Below, one piece after another: positions 1 through 46,875 of a stretch of 64,000 nucleotides of DNA (position 1 is its first letter; each line of letters begins with the position of its first letter). The notes below the pieces were generated by a model. That model did no database searches, was not told where the DNA came from, and saw only the letters and a list, made by a program, of their open reading frames with translations. The stretch is from Acanthaster planci. Taxonomy: Eukaryota > Echinodermata > Asteroidea > Valvatida > Acanthasteridae. Location: assembly GCF_001949145.1 (NCBI RefSeq), contig NW_019091450.1, positions 1,193,925-1,257,924 of the forward strand. The letters are read 5' to 3'. The position numbers were made by a program, and so were the translations under genes.

Positions 1-2600
1 AGTTACCTTATTTGAAGTGAAGATGTAGGTATCACAATGGCTGCAGCCGTCTTTGTAGTTACACACTCAAATTTTGCTTGAAGTTTCAAAGCCCTAAATA
101 CTCAACACTTCAATCAAAATATGATTTCGTTCCAGTAACACTGACAAACATCATTGTGGCTCAAATTCCTTTGAAAGTTAACAAACTGAAATTGCTGAGA
201 AACTACTTGCTCATAATTCGAGGCCATGCAGATGAACAACAATGCCGGCACTTATTGATTTTCTCGATTTGTCTTAGCTTCCTTTTATCGCTTACAGCTC
301 GCAAGCTCGGGATGAAAATGGAGTGGAAGTACTGGAAATGTGGTGCGCATTTCTCTCCCCATCATATGAGTGGTATATGAGTGGAGTGGTATATGAACGC
401 TTGAATTGGATCTGGAATCATTTTGGAAATGTGGACTACCTTCTTTACTTGAGCACTCTTTGGGGGAAAGTTGTGGCTGCAGGGCTCGAATTTCGTGAAA
501 AAAAAACACAGGCCAAAAGTTCTAGTAACTGAAGAGTGTTACTGGACCTTGAATAATTATACAAGATCTGTGTCAGAAATAAGACAAAAATCCATGGTCT
601 ATGTGAAAATGACAAAATCTGGTTTACCTGTACCAAATAGCAGTTGTTAAGTTTACTTTTGGGTCTTGTTCTCATCCACACGCTAAATAAATTCTGAGTA
701 TGATTTTGTCGTGAAATATTTCATGCATGGTGCGTACAGCCTCTATGCAGCAGGCATGTCATGTATTGACCTCATCCCCATGGTGTCAAGCAGCCTACCC
801 ATGGCTTTGTTAAAATCTCTTGTGAGAGATACCAAATCCCATTAGTTGACACACGTTTTTCAGCACATACGTTTATACGCAGTTAGACAGATCCCAATAT
901 CAGGCTTGTGCGTGTGATAGCATGCCATTAAAAAGTGCCAGAATAGCCTGGATAAGAAAAATTACACAACGGGCAAGTAAGTTTTCAATGCCACTTGTTG
1001 ACAAGTGGTTAAAAAAAATAATGCTGAGGCCTGCTAATTGTTAGAAAGTTGGACTAGTGAAATTATAAACTGCCCTGATCGACGCCGAAACACTCCACTC
1101 GGCCAAGGTCCAGTGGGTATGTTAAATGCTGAAATCGTACCTCTAAGCAAAGTGTTTGCATTCACTTTGGAGTTGTGGATCAGTATTCGTTATCACCACG
1201 TCTGGGTCACCGTAACACGCAGCCTTCATAATTGTAGTTGATTACTAAAAAGATATTGTCTAATAAAGGTGGTACAGACCAAAAATGTGACACATAAATT
1301 CTGAAGTATAGCCTGAAATGTCCTAATTCAGCAAGAACTGTCGAGGGATTAAACTCATTTTTTCAATTTTGTCACTTTTAATTAATAAACCAAGAATTTG
1401 AGGAAATCAAAGGATGTTTTGTATTTCCATGGGCTGTGTGATGATAGATGTGCCCCTTGAAAGGTTAGAGAGCTTCTGTAAAACACACAAACCATGCCTT
1501 CAAAACTCATTCTAAATTTCAAATTGCCTCAGCTACTTTATTTCGAAACTAAAATAGCCATCATTAAAACACAGACTATAACCCAAATGGAAAACCAATT
1601 CGAAAACAATTATATAAACCTAAGAAGATCCAATCTGAGGAATTCGTCAAGCAAAACAATGATTTCAACAAGAAGAAAAAAAAACATTGTTGGCCAATAC
1701 TCACTGGCTCCCCTTAACGATGGTTTTTAGACAAATGGCGACTTTTATAATTATCCAGTCTGGAAAATAAGGCCCTTGAATTAATTTCTGAAATTAGACA
1801 ATGACAAAATCATGGTTATTTTCGGTTAGCGGTGTTTTCCGTTACATATACACCTTATTGTCCTCCATTGTTAATTACAGCTTGAAAGTGAAACAACTTG
1901 TAGCAAGCCATAGTTAGTAACCGTCGTTAGCGTAAGAACAAAACTCATGCACCTCAAAATTTAAATGTCAGAACTTTAAAACAGAACTTGTTGAAATCTT
2001 GTTTACGGTAAATAAGATCCCTAAACAATCAATAAATAATGCAGGGCAACAATCAATAAATAAAACAAAACCAGAAGGCTACATCATATTATGACATCAA
2101 TAACTTTTCATTCCTAATAGCAGAATACACCGGAGCTGTCCTAAATGAAAGTTTTTAATTCAAATGTGAAGAAATATTGAAGAAATATATGAAGAAATTA
2201 TCAAGATATTCGAAGTGGGATCGCCTTCAGATCGGGTATTAGTTGCATCTATTCTCCTAAGTCGATCTTAAACGCACGTTTAAGACACGTCAAGTACATA
2301 TTTATTCCCTTAATATTGCATGTTGAGTACGTTGGGCCCAGATTGTTTGATAATAAATGTTATTACTGCTTATTTTTTTTTACCAGGGCAAACTGTTCAT
2401 TTCATAGAGTGTAGTAAATTTCTGTGTACTTATATACGAAGTCAGGGGGTCATACTATCCGAACTTTGTAACGGACAGATCTTTGTGTGCTCAAAATAAG
2501 CAGAATGTAAAAAGGTCGGTTGGTCAGAACATGAGCAAAAGCACTTGGAGGATTGCCTCCAAGAAGGTTAGATCGGAAAATACAATGCATTCAACACGGA
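1..2600. other. Non-coding flank downstream of gene A's last visible exon
   Basis: I recognise no gene here. Short open frames are scattered on both strands and are not conserved with the homologous stretch in unit B (25110-28530). The main information is negative: unit B has a terminal SRCR exon at 27472-27800, while the matching sequence here runs directly across the site (junction near 2210), so that exon has been lost. If gene A has a 3' end, it lies left of base 1 or uses unrecognised sequence. Confidence 0.6.
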
Positions 2601-2614
2601 GAGGCCCCTTTTCA

Positions 2615-18419
<15,805 letters not shown>

Positions 18420-19990
18420 TGTGTTGGAGGTCCTGTCTTCGCCAAATGATCAACACAAAAGTGACACTTTACACCAAGTTATGCTCGGAGTTTCTCTCTC
18501 CTAGTGCGCCCCAGAGAGCAACTGGCTATAGATCGGAGTTTCTGTCTGGTTTTAAACTATACCTCTTTGCTCGCTCAGGTCAACGATCGTGAACGCAGGC
18601 AACAGCCTTTAGCTGAAACATAAATCAATTTTCAGCGTATGTTTCAGCTCGACTTTTCAATTACGCATGCCCACTTCTGGAGGTTATTTGTTTGCATCAG
18701 TGGGTTGCTGAAATCGCACATCGGAAGCTGTAGTGTCCCATTCCATGAAATTATCCGGTGATGAGTATTAAAACTAGTCTCAAAATACGTTAGACTTGAA
18801 TCCAGTCAGACTAACGTCAGTCTTTCCCCAGTGAGCCATCTGTTCACTGTACACAGTGCGCGGTCGTCGCGCTCAGCCACTCGCATAACTTCTTATAAAA
18901 GCGCCCTTTTTTAATAGCCGTACGTGTGTCACCAGTCAGTAAGTCAAACTTGACAAATAAGCCAATCACTGCAGACCCCCGTCGGTAATACATAGTTATT
19001 CATAATTGCATGTTAACAACATGAATATTCAGGCCTGTACGGAATTTACACCGATCAAAGTAGACAGAACTGGAATTTCCACCAATTAAAGAAGTCCGAC
19101 TCGTTCATTATAATGGAGGTGTTAACGATGTAAAAACAAGCCTGACATTGGCTCCTGCTGATTGGCTGCTGCCTTTTTTGGTAGATGAGCTAATTTGCTG
19201 TTGACAAACGGTTGGCAGATTCGTCAAGTTGGCATTTTTCAACTTTCATTGTCACCCAGTGCACAGATTTTAGAGAAGGAAATGCATCACACTAAGTCAC
19301 AGCCAACGCAGTGCATTATGGGTAATTTCTGCCAGCCACCCGCGCTCATTCAATGCGGCGGTTGTCAATTTGATAATTCTTTTTCTACCCCACTGCTGAA
19401 AATATTCTCACTACCTCATTAGTTCATCAAAAATTGATCAAGATAACCAATAATGTGAAATATGTTGCTAAAACACACGTGAGCAGTGACACTTGTGAGA
19501 AGATAAGTTATCACGCTGTGATTGTACCAAGGCCATGTTTTTGTGATACAGCCGACACTTTTGTCTATACTTTAAAGCATTGCCATTGGCGAGCTACAAA
19601 GAAATAAATAATTCTTCTTGAACAGGAAGTGATAACCTCGTGGTCTCAAGTCGTGCACAAGGTAGCAAATCACAGTACAAGGTCATCAGCCCTTCCCAGC
19701 GCGCTGTTCGGGCATTGGGCGACGAGCAAATTACCAACTCTCAGTAATTAGTGGACACAAGAGGGCGCGAAGCAAATAACACCCCGACAATCGAGGGGAT
19801 CACACGGCCGGTGACGAGGTTGAGAGATCCACCGTAAGCAGGGCGAGCGGGTAGCGGAGTTCAGAGGTTGATATAGAGAATCACTGGTACGATCTATTAT
19901 GGGTGATAAAGATGAGATTATGAAGAGAGAGAGAGAGAGACGTCTTAACACCGCTCGATCCCCTAGCTTGCTGGGATCAGCTGGCCGGTC
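18420..19990. promoter_or_regulatory. Conserved upstream region of gene A
   Basis: About 1.5 kb upstream of the signal-peptide exon is clearly alignable to 46876-48395 in unit B, including the segment just before the ATG, the TTTGCTGTTGACAAACGG-like stretch near 19195 and the block around 19785-19810. No reading frame is shared between the copies. It probably carries promoter and enhancer sequence plus spacer. A short (GA)n run lies at 19924-19940. Confidence 0.45.
18548..18561 (-). promoter_or_regulatory. Candidate TATA-like element of gene A
   Basis: The minus strand reads TATAGTTTAAAACC about 130 bases before the ATG. The identical 14-mer stands at the same place in unit B (46993-47006). 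A start of transcription about 25-30 bases downstream would leave a 5' UTR of about 100 bases. The position and conservation are observed; promoter function is inferred. Confidence 0.4.
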
Positions 19991-20976
19991 CAAGTCAGAT
20001 GTAGTAACGTGCACCGCAAACTATTTCAAGATGTACTTTGCGTCGGGAAGAAGTTAATTTTAATTTCAGATTTTGCCCTTACCCGACGTGTATTAATGGG
20101 CACTGTATACTCAGTGTATGTCCGAGAGCTTGCAAAAAAGGAGACGCTGTCGGACATGCACTGTGTGTACAGTGCATGTCCGAATATTAGCATGTAGTTC
20201 ATGTTATCATACTCCCCCTTTTCAGAAAAAAAGAATGAACTTTTAACCGTATAGGCAGATAAATTGCAGTTGCTTTTTGTAATTTCTTCAGTTGCAAAAG
20301 CGTGGGTTATTCTCAAATCTAGAATGGTAAGCTATAAGCTTGGTTGAAAGGTTCAATGCGTTTCCAAATCCAGTGTTTTGACAGATTAAGTTCTTTATGT
20401 CACGGATTATGTGCTTTGCGATTAAAACAAATTTGTTGAAATTATCTTTTGATACATTAAAATGTATGAGATTCAGCTTAGCACTGTTGACGAGATGGAT
20501 GAACTAATAATAGAGTTCAGAGAATTCGCTAGGTCGTAATGTAAGGTCATGAATATTAATAATCGATAAGCGTCTTCAGAAATTTCGCCTTTCTTCTCAC
20601 CTTTCGGGAAGACATGCGCGCGAGCGCCAGTCAGCCACAGTTCTGCCTATTTTTGTTGGATTTTAGCCTTGTCAGAGGGAAGGTATTCTGCCGTGCGTTG
20701 GCTCATCCTTGTTTTCAAGGAGTGCTAAGTGTTAGTATTCCTTTTAGAATCATTTTACAAATACTTTCATGTGAAAATGGGGAGCTTTTCTTTTCCTTGG
20801 TCATCATTATCCTAAGTCAGTCATGTACATGTATATCGTGCATGCATTGCTGTGACACGACAGTGTACATGTACATGTACGCTGTGGGTAATTCGTAACT
20901 TTCCCTCACCTCTGACCGGGTTGCTTGCGGTCTTGCCATGCATTACGCATGTATCGGAATTTACTGACTCTGTATG
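19991..20976. other. Start of the A-B spacer
   Basis: This sequence is absent from units B and C except for the palindrome-bearing repeat listed at 20036-20190. No gene is recognised. Short runs of GTACATGTAC-type alternating sequence lie near 20822-20880. Confidence 0.5.
20036..20190. repeat. Hairpin-forming repeat with perfect 15-base arms
   Basis: TCGGACATGCACTGT (20150-20164), loop GTGT, then ACAGTGCATGTCCGA (20169-20183) form a perfect inverted repeat. The left part (TTGCCC...CCCGACGTGTATTA near 20075-20097) matches the left arm of the longer palindrome at 43239-43391, so both belong to one repeat family, probably a small DNA element (MITE). Host gene function is not implied. Confidence 0.65.
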
Positions 20977-21600
20977 CACATGGCCTGTCCCTGGTAGCTG
21001 GCCTATGTGGGTCCCATATGAATCTTGGATGCAGCCCACTTGTGGTCCCGTAGGAGACACATATGGACTGGCCCATATGGGACCCATATATATTATTTTT
21101 TAAATGCAGACCCATATAGGTTATCTGGGCTAGCCCATGTCGGTACCATACTCTTGGGTGCAGCCAACCTGTGGTCCCCTATGAGACACATATGGGCTGA
21201 ACCGTATGGGACCCATAATATTTTTTAAATGCAGACCCATATGGGTAATCTGGGTAGCTCGTATGGGTACCATATGAGTCTTGGGTGCAGCCCACACGTG
21301 GTCTCATATGGGACACATATGGGCTGGACCACATGGGTCAATGAGTCATTTTTAGATGTAGAATCCATTGGGGCCCTCTGGTGGGACTCGTATTGTTGGC
21401 CCATTTGGGCCATTAATTACACGGGCAGAATATGGGCAAACCCATATGGGCATAATTCATGGGATTTATATGGAACCCAAGTGGGTCAGTGGCGTATGGG
21501 TACAATACCGGCATTACGTGGGGTCCACCTAGGTCAGTAGTATGTGCATTTACTTCAGTCCCAGGTGGGACAGCAGTACATGGGCAGAATATGGTTAAAT
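20977..21600. repeat. Minisatellite of about 125-base units rich in CCCATATGGG
   Basis: The landmark AAATGCAGACCC begins at 21102 and 21227, and a degenerate form at 21354, giving a period of 125-127 bases. Each unit contains several CCCATATGGG or CCCATGTGGG palindromic words plus a conserved GGTGCAGCCCAC-like segment. A degraded continuation runs to about 21600. All six frames here look pseudo-coding (for example MGPIWASPYVSP) only because the repeat is periodic. Confidence 0.85.
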
Positions 21601-22739
21601 TAAGACAAAATGGTTGAAAATCAGATTTTCTTATCCAACAAATGTGCAGATATATGTCTGTAACAAATGTCTTGGAAAATGTATCCAAATTTATAACTAA
21701 ATCATTAGTTCAACACACATGATATTAACACCCCTACAAAAAAATCAATATGCAAAAATCAAAACAGAGCCCTCCTGTAATGGCAAAAAAAAAACGGGAA
21801 AAGCGGAGAGATCTTGGACCGTGAGACACTCCCATATGAACTTCAGAACAAGAAACCTGACCACGTAACTCAACATTAACATATTACAGATACATGTAAG
21901 TCGACGTCACTCGCAAGTTGCTTTAATTTGTGCGTATTAATTAAATCCTTCAATGTATGCAAGTATGAATATGTACAGAATCAGGGGAGAGTTCCATATA
22001 CGGACGCCAGTCATTATTCCCTACAGTGACCTATTAGCCATCAGGAAGCAGAAACATGTCCAGAAAAATTCAATTTAGGAGGGGGAAAACAAGTCATTTA
22101 CTTAGAAAACACTTGGAATTTTTCAGACCACTCCCATAGGGTTTGTGAACAGGGTGTGAAGTAGCGTCCGTATATTAAACTCTTTCCCACAATCACGGTG
22201 AATAAATTATTTCCCATGTCTTATTTTATCATAATCTAATGCATATTTTATTGTACTTTTTAAGTTGTGTGACAAAAGGCTAAATGAAGTGTTAACTGGG
22301 CCTACGATGTAGTATAATTACAAGCGAAGTTTAGCCTGGCCAGCAAGCACCATCTAAATGTGACAAGGTTGTAGCCGATACAGATTTCATGGAAGTTTTG
22401 CTCTGCACTCTGTTGGCCTTTTGTATTTATAGCCATCAAATGAACAAATCTGAACTGAATGGAATACTGGTACTGGTTAGCCTACATGTACTTCACACCC
22501 TGATCACGGAAATAATGAAAATCGTAATATTTGAATCAAAACAGTTAGGGCCTAATAAGCACGGAGGTGCTTTAACTGAAACTTACACTTTTCTAATCAT
22601 GCAGCATTCCTTGTCAATGACGTGGCCGCTAACTAGCTATGCTTGCTACATAGAGCAAGGATGGCGGAACATCATGCACGTTAGCAGTAGCACAACACCA
22701 TGAACAGATTTTTGTACGGAAGTTGTATTGATTTTTCAA
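21601..22739. other. Spacer between the two minisatellites
   Basis: About 1.1 kb, no recognisable gene or repeat. Plus-strand open frames such as 22389-22703 have no domain and no paralogous support. Confidence 0.5.
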
Positions 22740-23110
22740 CCATGGTCAGTCCATGTAGTTCCCATGTGGGCGTGCCCCTGTATTTCCCATATGATAACCG
22801 TGTGGATCGGCCCAGGTTGTCCCCATGTGAGTGTGCCCAGGTTTGTTCCATATGATTTCCCATATGGGTCAGCCCAAGTGGCTCCCATGTAGGTGTGCCC
22901 TTATTTTCCCATGTACTACCCATGTGCATTGGCCCAAGTATTTCCCATGTGGGTGTGCCATGCATGTTGGTCCTATATAATACCCATGCGGATCAGCCCA
23001 GGTGTATCCCACATGTGCCCACGTTTCTCCCATATGATACCCACGTGTGCAGGCCCACGGAGTTCCCATGTGGGTGTGCCCATGTTTATGACACCCATAT
23101 GGGTCGGCTG
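22740..23110. repeat. Second minisatellite, about 62-base units with CCCATGTGGG
   Basis: The words CCCATGTGGGCGTGCCC, CCCATGTGAGTGTGCCC, CCCATGTAGGTGTGCCC and CCCATGTGGGTGTGCC start near 22761, 22821, 22885 and 22947. More diverged copies lie near 23010 and 23066. The period, about 60-64 bases, is half that of the array at 20977-21600, and the core words are the same. This suggests a shared origin with later higher-order amplification of the other array. Confidence 0.8.
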
Positions 23111-23746
23111 TCAAATTCTTTTTTATGCCTGAGTGATTTTTTTACGAAGTTTTCGTGTTTCATTATTTTACCTCGCCCGGACCCCATCGAACTTTTGCAT
23201 TCTGTTTGAGTTGTTACGTAATAGCTTCCGCGCCATACTGTTCCTTTTTGCAAACCCTGTAGTTTCTTTTATTTGTTGAATTCACAATAACATGCCTTTT
23301 GTATACAATGCTTATGGTAATTCACTGTTTCTTTTCGCGGTTATCGTCTGTTGGTTCCTTTTTGTGGTTGTAATGGACGGTATGTAATGTTCAGGTGTAG
23401 ATACTTTTCGGGGTTAATATAAATTGATTGTGTGGAGTGTAGAGTGAGAGAGAACCATTTTGAGAGTCGTCGTATGTCAGTGTGACAGAAGTCTTTGGGT
23501 CGCCGTCACCCCAGCCACTAGGCGAGTGGAAGCAGCCACCGCAGGCAAGAGGCCGGCCAAATGCAAGTTGTCGAGGCCGTAAGCCACCGCATTAGGGGTT
23601 AATTCAGGGTACAGTTGTACCGAACCCCTTTGCTTTACGACGCTCTCCTAGTCTCACCAGACATCACGAGCAGTTGGTCGATTATCCGACTCCTTGATTT
23701 CCCCGAATTACCGTAAATTTCATTTTGTCATGTTTAAAGCAAACCT
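23111..23746. other. Spacer with possible promoter-like stretch
   Basis: No gene seen. Around 23410-23660 the sequence (TATAAATTG-like word, GAGAGAGAACC, then a GGGGTT...AACCCC inverted pair near 23594-23631) is reminiscent of LTR interior structure, but no matching partner or terminal inverted dinucleotides could be established. Confidence 0.3.
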
Positions 23747-23778
23747 GTCGTTGTTGTCGTCGTCGTCGTTGTTGTTGT

Positions 23779-23818
<40 letters not shown>

Positions 23819-23826
23819 CGTTGTTG
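23747..23826. repeat. (GTT)n microsatellite, CAA on the minus strand
   Basis: About 80 bases of GTT triplets with GTC interruptions. It directly abuts a fragment shared with the SINE at 28268-28519. Read on the minus strand it is a (CAA)n tail at the 3' end of that fragment, so it probably arose from a retrotransposed tail that later expanded. Confidence 0.9.
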
Positions 23827-23911
23827 GCGCTTTCAGCAACTCGGGCTATTTGCGCCAATAACTGTTCGTTTATTCATTCACTTTATTGATCAGCATCACA
23901 TTACAAAATGC
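23827..23911 (-). mobile_element. 5'-truncated SINE/LINE 3' end
   Basis: The word GCGCTTTCAGCAACTCGG, the following GCTATTTGCGCCAATAACTG and about 45 further bases match 28289-28367 almost base for base; the match stops at CACATTACA. On the minus strand this is the 3' end of the element followed by the (CAA)n tail at 23747-23826. The tRNA-like head is absent, as expected for 5' truncation. Confidence 0.75.
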
Positions 23912-25109
23912 AATATCTTCAAAATGCATCCTCCGATTTCAGCCAAATTTGGATTTTGAATTTAGCTTGGCCAGAATATCATATGTAACGACCTGCATGT
24001 ATGGCCAATAGTCACCGAGTGGTCGCTAGTGGTCATTCTTTTCAAATATAAGATAAGCTTCTTATACTACAACGCCGGTCCAATTATTGTCAAACGTGGT
24101 CAATGATATCTCTGGACCTAGTGTCATAAATGTGTTCATAGAATTTGGCTGGTGGTCACCTAGTCGGCACTAACAGTGTTAACTTAAAAATACAAAATGA
24201 CATTTCTCATCCCAGTCATGACTCAAATCTCAAATAAGGACGGTTACGTCTTTGCAGGAAACACCATGTGGTTGCTTTTTTTAACCGTTAACAGAATTTG
24301 GCTGACGGTCACCTAATAGTCATTAGGAGTCATTTTTTTCAAAATGTTCTTCTATTGGTTGTCCAAATGTTAAACTTGATCGTTTTTATCTCTGCACTTA
24401 GTCTTGGTCAAGACGTTGCTGTGTCGTTGATACGGAGGGCGCTCACAAGACGAATAGCTGGAACACACTGGCCACGCCAGTACGTGTAATATGTAGAGAA
24501 TTCTGTGCAAAGCTCATTTCCCGAACCAGACATTACGCGATTTGCACAGGCCGCGCCTCTGCAGTACGGACCGCAACATCCGTCCAGCTAACTAGCCACC
24601 CTGCTTTGAACGCTAGACATGGGCGAACCTTGTCATTTCCGCTAGTAGGCCCCTATGACACAAAGACCTAAGCATTCATCAGTTTTATGCACAAAAATCT
24701 CTGCTCTTAAATCCTTTAGCACATTTCAGCCAGTTTTGCCAGTAGTCACCTTGTGTGCACCTTTAACATTTCCAAAAGCTGTTCACGGCTTCCGTGCTTC
24801 CTTGCTTCTGAAGCACATTAGCTCTAGTTGTAGGTTGTTGGTCTTTGGTGTCTAAGAACTGAATCTCAAAAATAGGCTCGGTATCGGACTTCGGGACCAG
24901 CATCAAATGGTGTGTATTCCTCTGGCACTCTGAACCTTGTATGTTAATTACATAGTGATAAGTGGACACGTTTTGCTAAAAACTTGCCGAACGGGACTCA
25001 TCCTGATGAAGTGCAGAACCTGATGTCATCGCCTTGTTTCTGCTCGTCTGTAGATGTTCTGCACCGTGTCTCCGGATAGACTACAGTCCTGACACGTTTA
25101 GGCTTTACT
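23912..25109. other. End of the A-B spacer
   Basis: No recognised gene. A minus-strand open frame at 24998-25207 overlaps the start of unit B and is not open in unit A, so it is not called. Confidence 0.5.
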
Positions 25110-27471
25110 CCATCATCTGCTTCCTTCGATCGCTTACGGCTCGCAAGCTCAGGACAAAGATTGAATGGAAGTATTGGAAATGTGGTGCGCATTTCACTCC
25201 CCATCACGATGAAGAAACAGTCAAAGCTGGTATTGGAGTGGAATGGTAGTCAAGGAAGCTTGAACTTGATCTGGTTGTACAATCATTTTGGAAATCTTCT
25301 CTCCCTTTCTACTTCCTTGGGGATAGTAAGGGCTGCGGGGATCCAATTTCGTGAAAAAAGACCAAAAGGTCTAGTAACTGATGAAGAATATTTCTGGACC
25401 TTAAACAATTTTATATGATCTTTGCCAGAAATAAGAAAACAAACAAACAAATTCTGTTAACGTGTACACAAATAACAGTCATACAATGTATTTTTGAGCT
25501 TTGTTACTTTTCACACGCAAAAAATGTTGACTATAATTTTGTAGCAAAATATTTCGTGCATTGTGCGTGCAGCGTCTACAGGTCTGCGGCAGCAGGCATA
25601 CTGTATTGATAATGTATTGAGGTTAGTATCTTGCACGTTTTACTTTTAGCAGGGCACCTTTCCACAACAAATGCACACAGAAAGGAGTTTGTGTCGGGTA
25701 CCAAATCCCATTGGTTGACATACAATTTTCAGCACATAGGTTAGCACGCTGTTACACGGATCCCAATTTCAGGGCTGTGCTTGTGATAGCATTATTAAAT
25801 AGTGCCAAAATTGCTTGGGTAAGAAAAATCACACAAAAGGACGAGTAACATTTGGATACCACTTTGTGGCACTTTTAATAAAACTGGAGGATTTAAAGAA
25901 ATCAAAGGATGCTTTGACGGCCCTTTGAAGGTGGATGTGCCCTTTGAAGGGCTAGGGAGCTTCCGTAAAACACAAAAACCACGCATTCAAAACCCAATCT
26001 CAATTTAAAATTGCCTCAGCTACTTTATTTCCAAACTAAAATTACCATCATTAAAACACAGTCCATAACCCAAATGGAAAACCAATTTGAAAACAATTAA
26101 ATAAACCAAAGGAGAAAATGACGTCAAGCGAAACAATGATTTCAACAAGAAGGAAAACAAACACATCGCCAGACCTGTGATTAAAGTTGCTGCTTTCAGA
26201 GGGGGATAAACCATTTTTCCCCCATGGTTTTACAAAACTGACTAATTGAGGGATTTAGGATTTAGTGCAGTTTTCATTGTTTTTGATGTTTAGACCACTG
26301 TTTTGAGCAAAATCGAGAAAAAATAAAGCGACCTTTTCAACAGTTACATCGAAGATCCCGTAAATGATCATGCGAAAAATCCATGAACTACGGAGCGGTT
26401 TAAGTAAAGAAACAGCGTATCGGTGGATGCAGGGTTTGACTGTTTGCATTAAAAAACAGGTGCTCTTGCCCTTTAAAAAGAGCAGTTTTCCCATGGCCAA
26501 GAGTATTAATCAGTAAACTTGCCCAAAAGTAATCCGCCAACAACGGAGTTACTGGGCATACAGTGACTTCAGTCTTGTGCAACCTGTTTTATTCACCCAA
26601 AACGTGTGCTGCTGCTGACCACAGTAGCTGGGCAGGGCAGACGTAGCGGTACCAGACCAGCTACACCGTCAACGGACAGAGGCCCTCTGCCGACCGTATC
26701 GCGGAACGGCATGCCTTCGTCCGTGATTACTCCACGAACTGTGCCGCGCAGAGCGATTTTGAATACCCCGCCAGAACTATCGGTCGTTGGCCGATCATAC
26801 TCGCTGTCCTTAACTATGGTTTTTAGACAAATGACGACTTTTACAATGATCAAGCCTGGAAAATAGGGCCCTTAAATTAATTTCTGAAATTAGCCAATGA
26901 CAAAATCATGGTTATTTTCGGTTAACGGTGTTTTCAGTTACACATAAACCATACTGTCCTCCATTGTTAATTTCAGCTTGAAAGCGAAACAATTGATAGC
27001 ATTCCTTAGTTAACCGCTATCAGCTTAAGAACAAAACTCATGCACATCAAAATTTATAGTCTGTACTTTAAAACAGAAATGGTTGAAATCTTGTTTACGG
27101 TAACTAAGATCCCTAAACGATGGCAGGGCAACAATCAATAAATAAACAAAACCCAAAGGCTACACTAAATTAATACATCAACAACTTTTCATTCTTAATC
27201 GCAGAATTCACCAAAGCTGTCCCAAATGAAAGTTTTCAATTCGAATGTGAAAAAATAATGAAATTTGATATATTAGGTTTCATCGAATGTGACATAAATG
27301 CCTCAAGTGAATACAAGACTTGTGGAATATACGAGAGTACCATATTGTGAAAAAAAACCTCATTAAACAAACTTCATCTCCAAAATACCAACCTGTAAAT
27401 GCGGGCTTTGTTAATTTCATTTAGGAAGGTGAATTGACGCACTTTTAAAAAGCATGACACCTAGCCTGCAT
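25110..27471. other. 3' flank of gene B
   Basis: This stretch is alignable to 270-2210 in A and 48480-51950 in C. No conserved coding frame. Minus-strand AATAAA-type words exist (for example TTTATT at 26024-26029 on the plus strand), but none sits close to the gene B stop. The 26600-26870 stretch reads open on both strands, which is probably a composition effect; it is shared only loosely with 51090-51360. Confidence 0.45.

Positions 27472-46875
<19,404 letters not shown>

Noticed and set aside
20821-21688. Apparent proteins such as MGPIWASPYVSP on both strands
   Set aside because: They result from the 125-base repeat being read in frame; every frame gives similar repetitive text.
23210-23745. 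A possible solo LTR
   Set aside because: TATA-like and inverted-pair features exist, but no terminal repeat partner or target duplication could be shown.
26593-26866. Open frames on both strands over the same 270 bases
   Set aside because: The two frames mirror each other and the unit C counterpart does not keep either; probably a composition effect.
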